Shown here piece by piece: positions 15,914 to 24,151 of a stretch of 38,764 nt of DNA. Both the position numbers and the translations under genes were made by a program. The notes under the pieces were generated by a model that had not been told where the DNA came from, did no database searches, and saw nothing but the letters and a program-made list of their open reading frames with translations. Positions within the stretch are counted from its first letter, which is position 1. Every line of letters starts with the position of its first letter. Source of the DNA: Bacteroidales bacterium (GTDB lineage: Bacteria > Bacteroidota > Bacteroidia > Bacteroidales > UBA3663); assembly GCA_024694125.1 (NCBI GenBank), contig JAILKE010000003.1, forward strand, positions 1 to 38,764, read 5' to 3'.

Positions 15914-17230
15914 GTGAAAAAGAAATCTGAAGCCTTTTACCGCTTTTGGCAAGACATGGCCAATGGTCCCCTATCATACTACGACCCCGACGAAATAGAA
16001 GATGCCGTTTGTGACCTGCTCGATTTGAACCTGACAGACGAGGCATCGGCCCTGGTTCGTCACGGACTATCATTGCATCCCGGCAACGCCTCAATCGAGT
16101 ATTGGGCCATCTGGATAGGGCTGCACACCAGTCACGTGGAGGAGGCTGAAAAGATGTTCGAGAAGTACAAAGGCAGCGACGACAGTGCGGCTCTCCGACT
16201 GAAGTTCACGTTCCAGTTGCTGCACGGACATCCTCGCATCGCCCTGCAGGACTTCACCACGGCTTTGCGCGAAGGTAAGGTACCTCCTGCCGATTGGGTC
16301 AATACCATCGAGGAACTCTTCGATGCCCTGCCCAACGTTGTCCTGATTCCCTTCATGACCGAGGCTGCCGAATTGATAAAGGATGATGCCGAATCTCTCA
16401 GCCGCATATCGGCCATACTCATCGACGCAGGTCAATTCGAACAGGCAGCCCCCATACTGGAACGCTCGCTCGACCTGAATGCCTACGACATCTACAGTTG
16501 GCAGGACCTGGCCCGGTGCTACATGCTGATGCACGACAAGGACAAGTGTATGGAGGCGTGCGAATACGGCCTTGCCATCGAGGCGGACAATCCGCTGCTC
16601 TCCTTCATCCGCGGCTATATGCTGTATGACCAGTCCCACTATACCGACTGCATCCCCTATCTGCTCAATGCACGCCGCTTTGCCGAAGGAAAGATTGGCG
16701 CCCGCAATCTGAATATGTCAGATGCCGAGATTCAGCAACAGATCAATATCACATACGAACTGCTGGGACTCGCCTACATGGAGACCGAACAGAACGACCT
16801 GGCCAAGGAGTGCTTCGACATACTCACGGAACGCGATCCGAGCAATATTCAGGGTTACATGCATCTGGCAAGCATCTTCCTGCTCGAAGGCGACCAGAAC
16901 ACAGCTCTCAACTTCATCAACCAGGCTTACAGCCTCAACCCGCACGACGAGTCGGTATGCTCGTTGCGCATATCGGTCCTGACCTCCATGCACCGATTTG
17001 ACGAAGTGATCGACTCCCTGCGTGCTGCCATCAAGCTCTTCCCCCGCAAACGGACTTATCTCATCGCCTATGCCGAGATCCTGCGACAGACGGACCACAA
17101 ACAGGAGGCCGACGTCGTCTATCGGAAATTGCTCAAGATGCGCGTCCGCGAGAAAGCCTATCGTCAGATAATGCGCGACTACTTCGAGAGCATCGGAGAC
17201 AAGGAAGCATTGGAACAACTGAAAGACTAA
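15914..17230 (+). CDS. Cytoplasmic tetratricopeptide-repeat protein
   Basis: The product has 438 residues starting at a GTG (KKKSEAFYRFWQDMANG...); the next ATG, at 15956, would remove 14 residues. There is no signal peptide or membrane segment. From about residue 25 onward it is built of TPR-like helix pairs (for example ASALVRHGLSLHPGNASIEY, AAPILERSLDLNAYDIYSW, LNFINQAYSLNPHDESV). Such proteins are adaptors; no enzymatic motif is present and the partner is unknown. It lies between glnS and the DedA gene, all on the plus strand. Confidence 0.85.
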   Translation: MKKKSEAFYRFWQDMANGPLSYYDPDEIEDAVCDLLDLNLTDEASALVRHGLSLHPGNASIEYWAIWIGLHTSHVEEAEKMFEKYKGSDDSAALRLKFTFQLLHGHPRIALQDFTTALREGKVPPADWVNTIEELFDALPNVVLIPFMTEAAELIKDDAESLSRISAILIDAGQFEQAAPILERSLDLNAYDIYSWQDLARCYMLMHDKDKCMEACEYGLAIEADNPLLSFIRGYMLYDQSHYTDCIPYLLNARRFAEGKIGARNLNMSDAEIQQQINITYELLGLAYMETEQNDLAKECFDILTERDPSNIQGYMHLASIFLLEGDQNTALNFINQAYSLNPHDESVCSLRISVLTSMHRFDEVIDSLRAAIKLFPRKRTYLIAYAEILRQTDHKQEADVVYRKLLKMRVREKAYRQIMRDYFESIGDKEALEQLKD

Positions 17231-17317
17231 AACAATTGACAACTTGACTATTTACTATTTTTGGCTTTCTCTTAACGATCAATATCGTCGGAAATGCAAT
17301 TATTAATTTTTTCATTG

Positions 17318-17360
17318 ATTAAATAAATCGTAAATTGTAAATAGTCAAATTGTAAATCAT
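17318..17360 (+). repeat. TAAATNG-type array before the DedA gene
   Basis: AAATCG, TAAATTG, TAAATAG, TCAAATTG and TAAATC end about 10 bases before the ATG at 17371. An AATTGAC word lies next to the preceding stop at 17234-17240, followed by inverted TTTACTATTT words. Same order as at 216-350. Confidence 0.75.
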
Positions 17361-17370
17361 TTTTACATTT

Positions 17371-18015
17371 ATGGAAGAAATCTACCTTTGGATCGCCGAG
17401 AACATGAGCTACGGAGTCATTACCCTGGGTATGGCCATCGAGAGTTCGTTCATCCCCTTTCCATCAGAGATCATCATCATCCCAGCAGCCTATGTAGCTA
17501 TCAACCAGGGCACCATGTCGTTACCCCTCATCGTATTGTTCGGTACTTTGGGCGCTCTGATCGGTGCATTGATCAACTACGGTTTGGCCTATTGGCTGGG
17601 ACGTCCCATCATACATCGTTTTGCCGATACTCGTCTGAGCCATATGCTGCTCATTGACCGCCCCGGTGTGGAGAAAGCCGAGGCTTACTTTGCCGAACAC
17701 GGTGCAGTGGGCACCTTCGTAGGCCGCCTCATCCCTGCCATCCGTCAGCTCATCTCCATTCCTGCCGGTCTGGCGCGCATGAGCATGCCTAAGTTCATTC
17801 TTTACACCAGCCTTGGCGCAGGTGCATGGAACACTGTTCTGGCTGCATTGGGCGCCTTCTTCGGTCATGTCATGCCCGAAGAGGAACTGATTGCCCAGGT
17901 ACAGCGTTACAGCGATTACATCAAGTATGCCATTGCAGCCATTGTGCTCGTTGGCCTCCTCTATTATATTTATCTGGTGGTCAAGGCCAACCGCGAAACT
18001 GCATTGAGAAAATGA
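17371..18015 (+). CDS. DedA family integral membrane protein
   Basis: The 214-residue protein has the DedA/VTT layout: SSFIPFPSEIIIIPAA (residues 25-40), the GALIGALINYGLAYWLGR segment, and the conserved FVGRLIPAIRQLISIPAGLARM (110-131) with its re-entrant glycine/proline features. Four or more membrane segments are visible, including a C-terminal one at about 188-205. DedA proteins are linked to lipid (undecaprenyl phosphate) flipping and membrane homeostasis. Its stop overlaps the start of tgt by ATGA, so the two are coupled. Confidence 0.94.
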   Translation: MEEIYLWIAENMSYGVITLGMAIESSFIPFPSEIIIIPAAYVAINQGTMSLPLIVLFGTLGALIGALINYGLAYWLGRPIIHRFADTRLSHMLLIDRPGVEKAEAYFAEHGAVGTFVGRLIPAIRQLISIPAGLARMSMPKFILYTSLGAGAWNTVLAALGAFFGHVMPEEELIAQVQRYSDYIKYAIAAIVLVGLLYYIYLVVKANRETALRK

Positions 18016-19157
18016 CATTCACCCTACAAGCAACAGATACCAACTCGTGGGCTCGTGCCGGAGAGATTCAGACGGACCACGGCAAGATTCAGACGCCCAT
18101 CTTCATGCCCGTAGGCACTGTGGGGTCGGTCAAGTGCCTGCACTTCAGCGAACTGCGCGAACAGGTCAAGGCGCAAATCATCTTGGGCAATACCTACCAC
18201 CTCTACCTTCGTCCCGGACTGGACGTACTGCAGGAGGCTGGCGGACTGCACAAGTTCAACAGCTGGGACCGTCCTATACTGACTGATTCGGGCGGATTTC
18301 AGGTCTTTTCGTTGGCCGAAAACCGCAAACTCACCGAGGAGGGATGCACTTTCCGCAGCCACATCGACGGCTCGAAGCATCTCTTCACCCCTGAACGTGT
18401 CATGGAGATAGAACGTATCATCGGCGCCGACATCATGATGGCGTTCGACGAGTGTCCTCCTGGCGACAGTGACTACAACTATTCAAAGAAGAGCCTCGAC
18501 CTGACCGAGCGTTGGCTGGATCGATGCTACAAGCGTTACAAGGAGACTGAAGACGAGAACGGCAACGGCATGTACGGCTATCACCAGGCTCTCTTCCCAA
18601 TCGTACAGGGTTGCACCTATCCTGACCTGCGCCGTCGTGCGGCAGAGAAGATTGCTGCTATGGACGTAGAGGGCAATGCCATAGGTGGACTGGCAGTCGG
18701 CGAACCGACCGAGAAGATGTACGAAATGATCGAGGTGGTCAACGAGATTCTGCCTCAGGGCCGTCCACGTTATCTGATGGGTGTCGGCACACCTGCCAAC
18801 CTGCTGGAGGGCATCGAACGCGGCGTGGATATGTTCGACTGCGTAATGCCTACTCGCAATGCGCGCAACGGCATGCTCTTCACCAGCCATGGCATCATCA
18901 ACATGAAGAATGCCAAGTGGGCACACGACCATTCTCCTATCCAAGAAGATGGTCCGTGCGAACTGGACCGCATCCATACCAAGGCATACCTGCGTCATCT
19001 CTTCCACGCGCAGGAGTACCTCGCCCTGCAGATTGCCTCTATACACAATCTCTCCTTCTACCTCTGGCTGGTGGGCGAGGCTCGTAAGCATATCCTGGCT
19101 GGTGACTTCAAGTCTTGGAAGGACTACATGATTGGCGAGGTAACCCGCCGTCTGTAA
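18012..19157 (+). CDS. tgt: tRNA-guanine transglycosylase
   Basis: The start at 18012 (MTFTLQATDTNSWARAGE) overlaps the DedA stop. The 381-residue enzyme exchanges guanine-34 for preQ1 in queuosine tRNAs. D92 (TDSGGFQVFS) and the nucleophile D276 (FDCVMPTRNARNG) are present, with GGLAVGE at 226-231. The zinc site is altered: where E. coli has three cysteines in a CxCxxC motif, this protein has GPCELDRIHTKAYLRHL (314-330) with a single cysteine, although the histidine of SIHNL (345) remains. The substrate loop reads FPIVQGC rather than the usual VQGG. I believe loss of the cysteines is a lineage trait of Bacteroidetes; activity is still expected. Confidence 0.95.
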   Translation: MTFTLQATDTNSWARAGEIQTDHGKIQTPIFMPVGTVGSVKCLHFSELREQVKAQIILGNTYHLYLRPGLDVLQEAGGLHKFNSWDRPILTDSGGFQVFSLAENRKLTEEGCTFRSHIDGSKHLFTPERVMEIERIIGADIMMAFDECPPGDSDYNYSKKSLDLTERWLDRCYKRYKETEDENGNGMYGYHQALFPIVQGCTYPDLRRRAAEKIAAMDVEGNAIGGLAVGEPTEKMYEMIEVVNEILPQGRPRYLMGVGTPANLLEGIERGVDMFDCVMPTRNARNGMLFTSHGIINMKNAKWAHDHSPIQEDGPCELDRIHTKAYLRHLFHAQEYLALQIASIHNLSFYLWLVGEARKHILAGDFKSWKDYMIGEVTRRL

Positions 19158-19212
19158 TCCATTGGATATCCCCTCTCATCTGGTAGAACCTCTTCACGGA
19201 CACTGCAAGGAT

Positions 19213-20103
19213 ATGATACAGGAACTGCAAGGACTACGGGCATTGGCCATGCTGCTCATCATCTGGTCGCATTGCAGCCTGATTGGGTTCTCGCCGTTCG
19301 ATGCAGGCGGAGACTGCGGCGTTGCCTTCTTCTTTGTCTTGAGTGGACTGGTCACATGGCTCTCCCAGCATGACAGATTGGCTACAGACACCTTCTCCCA
19401 TCGCGAATATCTGCGGCGCAGGTTCAGCAGTAAGCTGTTGTGGCTACATTTCGGGACTTGGCTCTTCGCCAATATACTCAATCATCAGTTACTGCCTTTC
19501 CTGCATTCACTGCCGGCATTGATGTTGGTTCAGTCCTGGATTCCGGTCAGCGACATCTATTTCGGGGGCAATCCTGTCAGTTGGTTCTTGTCCGATTTAC
19601 TTTTGGCATGGATGTTATTACCACTTTTTTACAGGGCGATACAGTGGCGGGGCACTCTGCCCTGTCTGTTGTCCTCCTATGCACTCCTTGCCTATATCCT
19701 TCCATCGGAGCAGATTAATGCATGGCTCTATGTCTGGCCACCTGTCCGATTGGTTGATTTTATGTTGGGTATGGGACTGGGAAGACTGCTCAATGCCCGC
19801 ACTGGCTCCCTTCGTGACATTCAGCCACAATGGCACACGGAGCTATGCGCCATTTTGGGATTGGCCTTCACTGTCATTGGGCTGATTTGCTACGACGACA
19901 TAGATGCCAAGATCAGGACTGCAGCACTCTTCTGGCCCGGCGTATTGGCATTGCTATATGCTGCTTGCCGCGGAGCAAGAATGCTCTCGCCCCTTCGTCA
20001 CAAGTGGGCCGAAACGGCGGGAAATTGGACCCTGCCCATATTCATGTTGCATGTCATTGTACTGCGCATCATCGGCCGTACATTGACCCTACTCAGCCAA
20101 TAG
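19213..20103 (+). CDS. Acyltransferase-3 family membrane protein
   Basis: From the ATG at 19213 the product is 296 residues; a TTG at 19162 would add 17 residues. It begins IQELQGLRALAMLLIIWSHC, the hallmark of the acyltransferase-3 family (LRG/LRA then a membrane helix ending in the catalytic-type histidine), and has about eight to nine hydrophobic segments ending in TLPIFMLHVIVLRIIG. These enzymes O-acetylate or otherwise acylate cell-surface sugars. It is shorter than most members (about 340-360). It begins 55 bases after tgt and heads a three-gene glycan set. Confidence 0.87.
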   Translation: MIQELQGLRALAMLLIIWSHCSLIGFSPFDAGGDCGVAFFFVLSGLVTWLSQHDRLATDTFSHREYLRRRFSSKLLWLHFGTWLFANILNHQLLPFLHSLPALMLVQSWIPVSDIYFGGNPVSWFLSDLLLAWMLLPLFYRAIQWRGTLPCLLSSYALLAYILPSEQINAWLYVWPPVRLVDFMLGMGLGRLLNARTGSLRDIQPQWHTELCAILGLAFTVIGLICYDDIDAKIRTAALFWPGVLALLYAACRGARMLSPLRHKWAETAGNWTLPIFMLHVIVLRIIGRTLTLLSQ

Positions 20104-20115
20104 AAACTTCATTTG

Positions 20116-20135
20116 CTTGCCTATGTACAGGCAAG
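20116..20135 (+). terminator. Short hairpin between acyltransferase and flippase
   Basis: CTTGCCT, a 6-base loop, AGGCAAG form a 7-bp stem 12 bases after the acyltransferase stop, without a T run. It may be an attenuator rather than a full terminator. Confidence 0.4.
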
Positions 20136-20154
20136 ATAACTCGATAAACAACAC

Positions 20155-21477
20155 ATGAAAATCAATTTCAGCAGCTACAAGAGTCTGCTCAAGATAACTG
20201 GCCTATTCACAGGCGTTCAGGGACTGAGCCTGGTGCTCAACATCGTACGTGGCAAGATAGCCGCCATGCTGTTGGGCCCTGGTGGCAAAGGACTGAACGA
20301 TATGTACAACGAGACGCGCGAACTGATTCATACCACAACCAACTGTGGACTGGACATAGCCGGTGTACGCGGTGTATCGCAGAAGTACGAACTGTGGTGC
20401 AAGGAGACCGACAACAAGAAGCGGCAGTTGATGGGCGCTGAAATTGATGAACAGATCAAACTGCTACGTACCTGGGTAATTATCTTTGCGGTGTTCGGCT
20501 CGGTATTGTGTATGTTGTTAGCCGAACCTATCTCTTATTTCACCTTCAGCGACTTCGACCATGTGGGTGGCATCCTGCTTCTCTCCCCAGCTATTGGCTT
20601 CAGTACCATGGTCTGCGGCGAGATGACGGTACTCAAGGCTACCCGCCGCATCAAGGCTATTGCCACTCTCTCCATCGTCAATGTCGTATTGGCCATACTG
20701 GTCACGCTTCCGTTCTATCAGTATTGGGGGTTGCGAGGCATTGTCCCGGCATTGGTAATACTCTCCATCGTACAGTTCATAGCCATTTCAAGCTATTCGT
20801 ACCGCTACAACAAGCCACATTTCCTCTTCTCCCGACTGTTCCTCAAACAGGGCACACCAATGATGAAGGTAGGTCTGGCTTTTACCATCACCAACATAGT
20901 GAGCCACGGCACCATGCTCTACATCAAGTCGTACATCAACCGCACCGCGGGTGGCGGAGACCTGGGCATAGCTGAAGTCGGTCTGTTCGGTGCTGGCTAT
21001 TCAATTGCTTTTTCTTATGCGGGCCTCATCTTTGCTTCTTTGGACAATGACTACTACCCACGCTTGGCTGGAGTCTTTGACAATCTCGAGGAACGCCGCA
21101 AGACGGTGTGGAAGCAAGTTCGACTCTTGGTTTCTCTGGCTATTCCTGTCGCTACTCTCATCATCGTGTTCTTGCCCTGGATATTGCCCTTGCTCAATAC
21201 CGACGAGTTCATGGGTGCTGTGCGCATGGCACAGTATGCCACAGTCGGACTGATCTTCCGTGCTGCTTATTTACCCATGGCCTACATCCCATTGGCAGCA
21301 GGTCACAGCCGAGTCTTCATGTATCTGGAGTTCATCAGCTATATCTTCCTCTTCCTGTCGGTCTATACTGGCTACAATATGGCAGGATTGGATGGCGCTG
21401 GCATAGGACTGACCGTATCTATCTTCCTTGACATGTGCGTCGTTTATGTCATCTCCAAGATCAAGTACAAACTTTGA
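20155..21477 (+). CDS. Wzx-type polysaccharide flippase
   Basis: The 440-residue protein has about twelve to fourteen hydrophobic segments in the MVF/polysaccharide-transporter layout. Visible family features are the N-terminal KITGLFTGVQGLSLVLNIVRGK and the AAMLLGPGGKG loop, common in O-antigen translocases. It should flip lipid-linked oligosaccharide across the inner membrane. With an acyltransferase before it and a fucosyltransferase-like gene after it, it belongs to a small surface-glycan set; no polymerase or initiating transferase is in the window, so the rest of the pathway lies elsewhere. Confidence 0.92.
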   Translation: MKINFSSYKSLLKITGLFTGVQGLSLVLNIVRGKIAAMLLGPGGKGLNDMYNETRELIHTTTNCGLDIAGVRGVSQKYELWCKETDNKKRQLMGAEIDEQIKLLRTWVIIFAVFGSVLCMLLAEPISYFTFSDFDHVGGILLLSPAIGFSTMVCGEMTVLKATRRIKAIATLSIVNVVLAILVTLPFYQYWGLRGIVPALVILSIVQFIAISSYSYRYNKPHFLFSRLFLKQGTPMMKVGLAFTITNIVSHGTMLYIKSYINRTAGGGDLGIAEVGLFGAGYSIAFSYAGLIFASLDNDYYPRLAGVFDNLEERRKTVWKQVRLLVSLAIPVATLIIVFLPWILPLLNTDEFMGAVRMAQYATVGLIFRAAYLPMAYIPLAAGHSRVFMYLEFISYIFLFLSVYTGYNMAGLDGAGIGLTVSIFLDMCVVYVISKIKYKL

Positions 21478-21501
21478 GCAAGTTCAATTGATAATTTTAA
21501 G

Positions 21502-21575
21502 GACGTTAATGACGTAAATAACGTAAATAACGTTAATGACGATTGTAAATCGTAAATAGTAAAATAGCAAATATA
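21502..21575 (+). repeat. 9-base RACGTWAAT array and TAAATNG words
   Basis: Four units in register, GACGTTAAT, GACGTAAAT, AACGTAAAT and AACGTTAAT (21502-21537), are followed by TAAATCG, TAAATAG and AAATAG words up to the ATG at 21578. An AATTGAT word at 21487 lies near the flippase stop. The core ACGT is palindromic, so the array has partial dyad symmetry. Confidence 0.8.
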
Positions 21576-21577
21576 CC

Positions 21578-22462
21578 ATGATTGCCGCATTATTCCGACA
21601 TATCGCTCATTGGCAGATGCGCCTCACTGGAGCACGTCCTGTGATTATTGTGCGGATGGACGGAGGCATCTGTTCCCAGATGCAGCAGTACCTCATGGGA
21701 CATAGTTTCTACGAGCATGGATATGAAGTCCGCTACGATCTCTCGTTCTACGACAAAGACGGGCGGGACATGAATGGGCTGGATGACCGCAGTTTTACCC
21801 TTCTGAAGGTCTTTCCCAAGCTACCGTTCACGCGTGCGCCCTTTTGGCAGAAGGTCCTGTACCGACGAGCTTTCCGTCATGTAGGGAGGTACCCCGAAGA
21901 TGGAACCACGGACTGGATACAACTGCGTCCTCCTGTTCTGTTGGATGGATATTATGCGGACTGTGCCGAGATGTATGCAGACTATACTACAATCTTCCAG
22001 CCTAATCCAGCCTGTCTTGATACCGACAACCTAACTCTCTATCATCGCATTGAGCCTAATGCAGTAGCTGTGCACATCAGGCGAGGCGACCTCTCCCACT
22101 ATACGGAAGCGTACGGTCATCCTGCTACACCGGACTATTTCGTACGTGCGGTCCAATGGTGCGCAGAACATTGTGGTGCGACGGAATTCTATCTCTTTTC
22201 GGACGATGCTCAATATGTCTCCACCGAAATTCTGCCATTGCTTCCTCCCACACTACACTATACCCAGATTCACAACTCTCCTCTCCATGGCTATTATGAC
22301 CTCATGCTGATGAGCCGTTGCACCCATCACATCACCTCGAAGGGGTCATTGGCAAAATTCGCCGCATGTATGCAGCCCAATTCAGGTTATGCCATTGTAC
22401 TGAGCGATGACCGACAACTGGGACCACTTGAATACATAGGGAAGAAAATGATCACTCTGTAA
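21578..22462 (+). CDS. Glycosyltransferase family 11 protein (alpha-1,2-fucosyltransferase-like)
   Basis: The 294-residue protein carries HIRRGD at 166-171, the GDP-fucose-binding signature of GT11, together with VRMDGGICSQMQQYLMG (25-41), a variant of the family's FxGGLGNQMFQYA start, and DLMLMSRCTHHITSKGSLAKF in the C-terminal part. It should transfer fucose (or a related sugar) to a surface glycan in the cytoplasm. The N-terminal block departs from consensus (CS in place of GN, Q in place of F), and the late motif lacks the usual SxWWxAWL ending, so the acceptor specificity is uncertain. It is last in the glycan set and ends at a terminator. Confidence 0.85.
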   Translation: MIAALFRHIAHWQMRLTGARPVIIVRMDGGICSQMQQYLMGHSFYEHGYEVRYDLSFYDKDGRDMNGLDDRSFTLLKVFPKLPFTRAPFWQKVLYRRAFRHVGRYPEDGTTDWIQLRPPVLLDGYYADCAEMYADYTTIFQPNPACLDTDNLTLYHRIEPNAVAVHIRRGDLSHYTEAYGHPATPDYFVRAVQWCAEHCGATEFYLFSDDAQYVSTEILPLLPPTLHYTQIHNSPLHGYYDLMLMSRCTHHITSKGSLAKFAACMQPNSGYAIVLSDDRQLGPLEYIGKKMITL

Positions 22463-22477
22463 AACTTATAGAAAGGC

Positions 22478-22512
22478 AAAAAGGACCTGCTCACTGAGCA
22501 AGTCCTTTTTTT
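22478..22512 (+). terminator. Rho-independent terminator of the glycan set
   Basis: Arms at 22478-22492 (AAAAAGGACCTGCTC) and 22496-22510 (GAGCAAGTCCTTTTT) pair with one mismatch, ending in seven T. The run of A on the left arm makes it usable for the convergent folD strand too. Confidence 0.9.
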
Positions 22513-22589
22513 GTATCTAATACTTTTGCCGAACAACTTATCCTGCAAGGCATAAATCTTCAGCAGAATGTCCCACTGATCGAGCGTTA

Positions 22590-23468
22590 TTACCAATTGA
22601 CGCCCTTACCGGCCTTAAGTGTATTCTTCATTAGGGAGCAGATGGTCATAGGACCAACGCCACCAGGAACAGGAGTGATGAAAGCACATTTAGGAGCAAC
22701 CTCGTCGAACTTGACATCACCCTTGAGCTTAAAACCACTCTTCTTGGTTGCATCTGGGACACGAGTGGTACCTACATCTATCACGGTAGCACCCTCCTTG
22801 ACCATATCGGCAGTGACGAACTCTGGCTGACCGATAGCTGCAATAAGGATATCTGCAGAAGCACAGATTTGCTTCAGGTTCTCCGAAGCGCTGTGGCAGA
22901 CTGTGACTGTGGCATTGCCTGGATAGGCCTTCTGCATCATGAGCGAAGCTACTGGTTTACCTACAATGTTGCTGCGGCCCAGTACCACACAATGCTTGCC
23001 CTTGGTCTCAATGTGATAACGCTCCAGTAAGTCCATAATACCCATAGGAGTAGCGCTCACGAAACAAGGCAGACCGATGGAAAGGCGACCCACATTAACA
23101 GGATGGAAACCATCGACATCCTTGCGGTAGTCAATAGCCTCAATGACACGCTGACTGTCAATATGCTTGGGCAAAGGAAGTTGCACGATGAAGCCATCCA
23201 CCTCTGGGTCCTGATTGAGACGTTCTACCTCGGCGAGCAACTGCTCCTGTGTGATATCACTCTCGAAACGCAGCAGCGTTGAGGTAAAGCCACACTCCTC
23301 GCACGCCTTAACCTTGGCTGCAACGTATGTCTCGCTACCTCCATCGTGACCTACCAGGATAGCGGCCAAATGTGGTGCTCGTTTACCGGCAGCCAACATC
23401 TGCCGTACTTCGGCTGCAATCTCCTGCTTGATGGCTGCAGCAGTTGCCTTTCCGTCAATTAATTCCAT
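22590..23468 (-). CDS. folD: Bifunctional methylene-THF dehydrogenase/cyclohydrolase
   Basis: The 292-residue protein interconverts 5,10-methylene-, methenyl- and 10-formyl-tetrahydrofolate with NADP. The family blocks are all visible: the [13 protein letters not shown] helix (catalytic tyrosine/lysine), [14 protein letters not shown], the [12 protein letters not shown] nucleotide site and the C-terminal [12 protein letters not shown]. Length is normal. It is downstream of the dCMP deaminase gene across a repeat-filled spacer; both supply one-carbon and thymidylate chemistry, but whether they are cotranscribed is uncertain. Confidence 0.97.
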   Translation of the reverse strand: MELIDGKATAAAIKQEIAAEVRQMLAAGKRAPHLAAILVGHDGGSETYVAAKVKACEECGFTSTLLRFESDITQEQLLAEVERLNQDPEVDGFIVQLPLPKHIDSQRVIEAIDYRKDVDGFHPVNVGRLSIGLPCFVSATPMGIMDLLERYHIETKGKHCVVLGRSNIVGKPVASLMMQKAYPGNATVTVCHSASENLKQICASADILIAAIGQPEFVTADMVKEGATVIDVGTTRVPDATKKSGFKLKGDVKFDEVAPKCAFITPVPGGVGPMTICSLMKNTLKAGKGVNW

Positions 23469-23469
23469 A

Positions 23470-23605
23470 AACTTAATTACTATTTAATAATTTACGATTT
23501 ACTGTTTATTGAGCCTTTCAACTCTTTCCCAATGCCAAACAATTGAACCCTAAAGGAATTATCAATTATGAATTATCAATTGTCAATTATCTCTTTTCAA
23601 TTATC
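23470..23605 (-). repeat. Composite heptad spacer between dCMP deaminase and folD
   Basis: Read on the minus strand, AATTGAN-type units (about 23605-23560) lie just past the deaminase stop and TAAATCG/TAAATAG-type units (about 23510-23470) lie just before the folD ATG. Order and orientation relative to transcription match 216-350. Confidence 0.75.
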
Positions 23606-23620
23606 GATTGAAAAGGGGTT

Positions 23621-24055
23621 TCACTCCTTTGGCTGTTCGTCAATAGGCATATATACCAGTTCAATGCCTGCACGGCGGAGCAGGTCAAGGCCGTCCGTGA
23701 TACGATATTCCTCGGCATAGACCACACGTTTGATGCCAGACTGGATAATGAGCTTGGCGCACTCGATACAAGGCGAAGCCGTGACATAGAGAGTCGAACC
23801 ATCGCTGCTGTTGTGCGACTTTGCCACCTTCGAAATAGCATTGGCCTCGGCATGAAGGACATAACTCTTCGAAGTGTTTTCAGGTGTCTCACAGTCATTC
23901 TCGAAGCCTGTAGGCGTACCGTTGTAGCCATCGGAAATGATCATCTTGTTCTTGACCAGCAAAGCGCCTACCTGGCGACGCTTGCAGTAGCTATTCTCTG
24001 CCCAGATGCGAGCCATACGGAGATACCGCATATCAAGTTTGTCCTGCTTCGGCAT
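23621..24055 (-). CDS. dCMP deaminase
   Basis: The 144-residue protein has the zinc-deaminase motifs HAEANAIS (H68 region) and SPCIECAKL (the two cysteines), with the extra CxxxxxxxCxxH-type N-terminal segment (WAENSYCKRRQVGALLVK) found in ComEB-type dCMP deaminases. It converts dCMP to dUMP, feeding thymidylate synthesis. It resembles, but should not be confused with, the guanine deaminase half of the fusion at 8068-9096, which has a different motif context. It is preceded by the S41 protease gene, an order common in Bacteroidetes. Confidence 0.93.
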   Translation of the reverse strand: MPKQDKLDMRYLRMARIWAENSYCKRRQVGALLVKNKMIISDGYNGTPTGFENDCETPENTSKSYVLHAEANAISKVAKSHNSSDGSTLYVTASPCIECAKLIIQSGIKRVVYAEEYRITDGLDLLRRAGIELVYMPIDEQPKE

Positions 24056-24064
24056 AAAACGATT

Positions 24065-24151
24065 AACTATTTAAGGATTAAGTATATTTACTATTTGACG
24101 ATTTACTATTTGACTATTTATTGAGTCATTTAGCAATTATCAATTGTCAAT
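24065..24151 (-). repeat. Composite heptad spacer between S41 protease and dCMP deaminase
   Basis: On the minus strand, AATTGAC and AATTGAT units begin inside the stop codon of the protease (GATAATTGA, encoding Asp-Asn-stop) and are followed by a TAAATGACTCAATAAATAG stretch and TCAAATAG, TAAATCG, TCAAATAG, TAAATATA units up to the next ATG. This is the closest match to the composite at 216-350, where the preceding gene also ends in Asp-Asn-stop. Confidence 0.85.

Noticed and set aside
17826-18011. Longer Tgt reading with 62 extra residues
   Set aside because: It overlaps the DedA gene in another frame; the ATGA overlap at 18012 and family start support the shorter protein.
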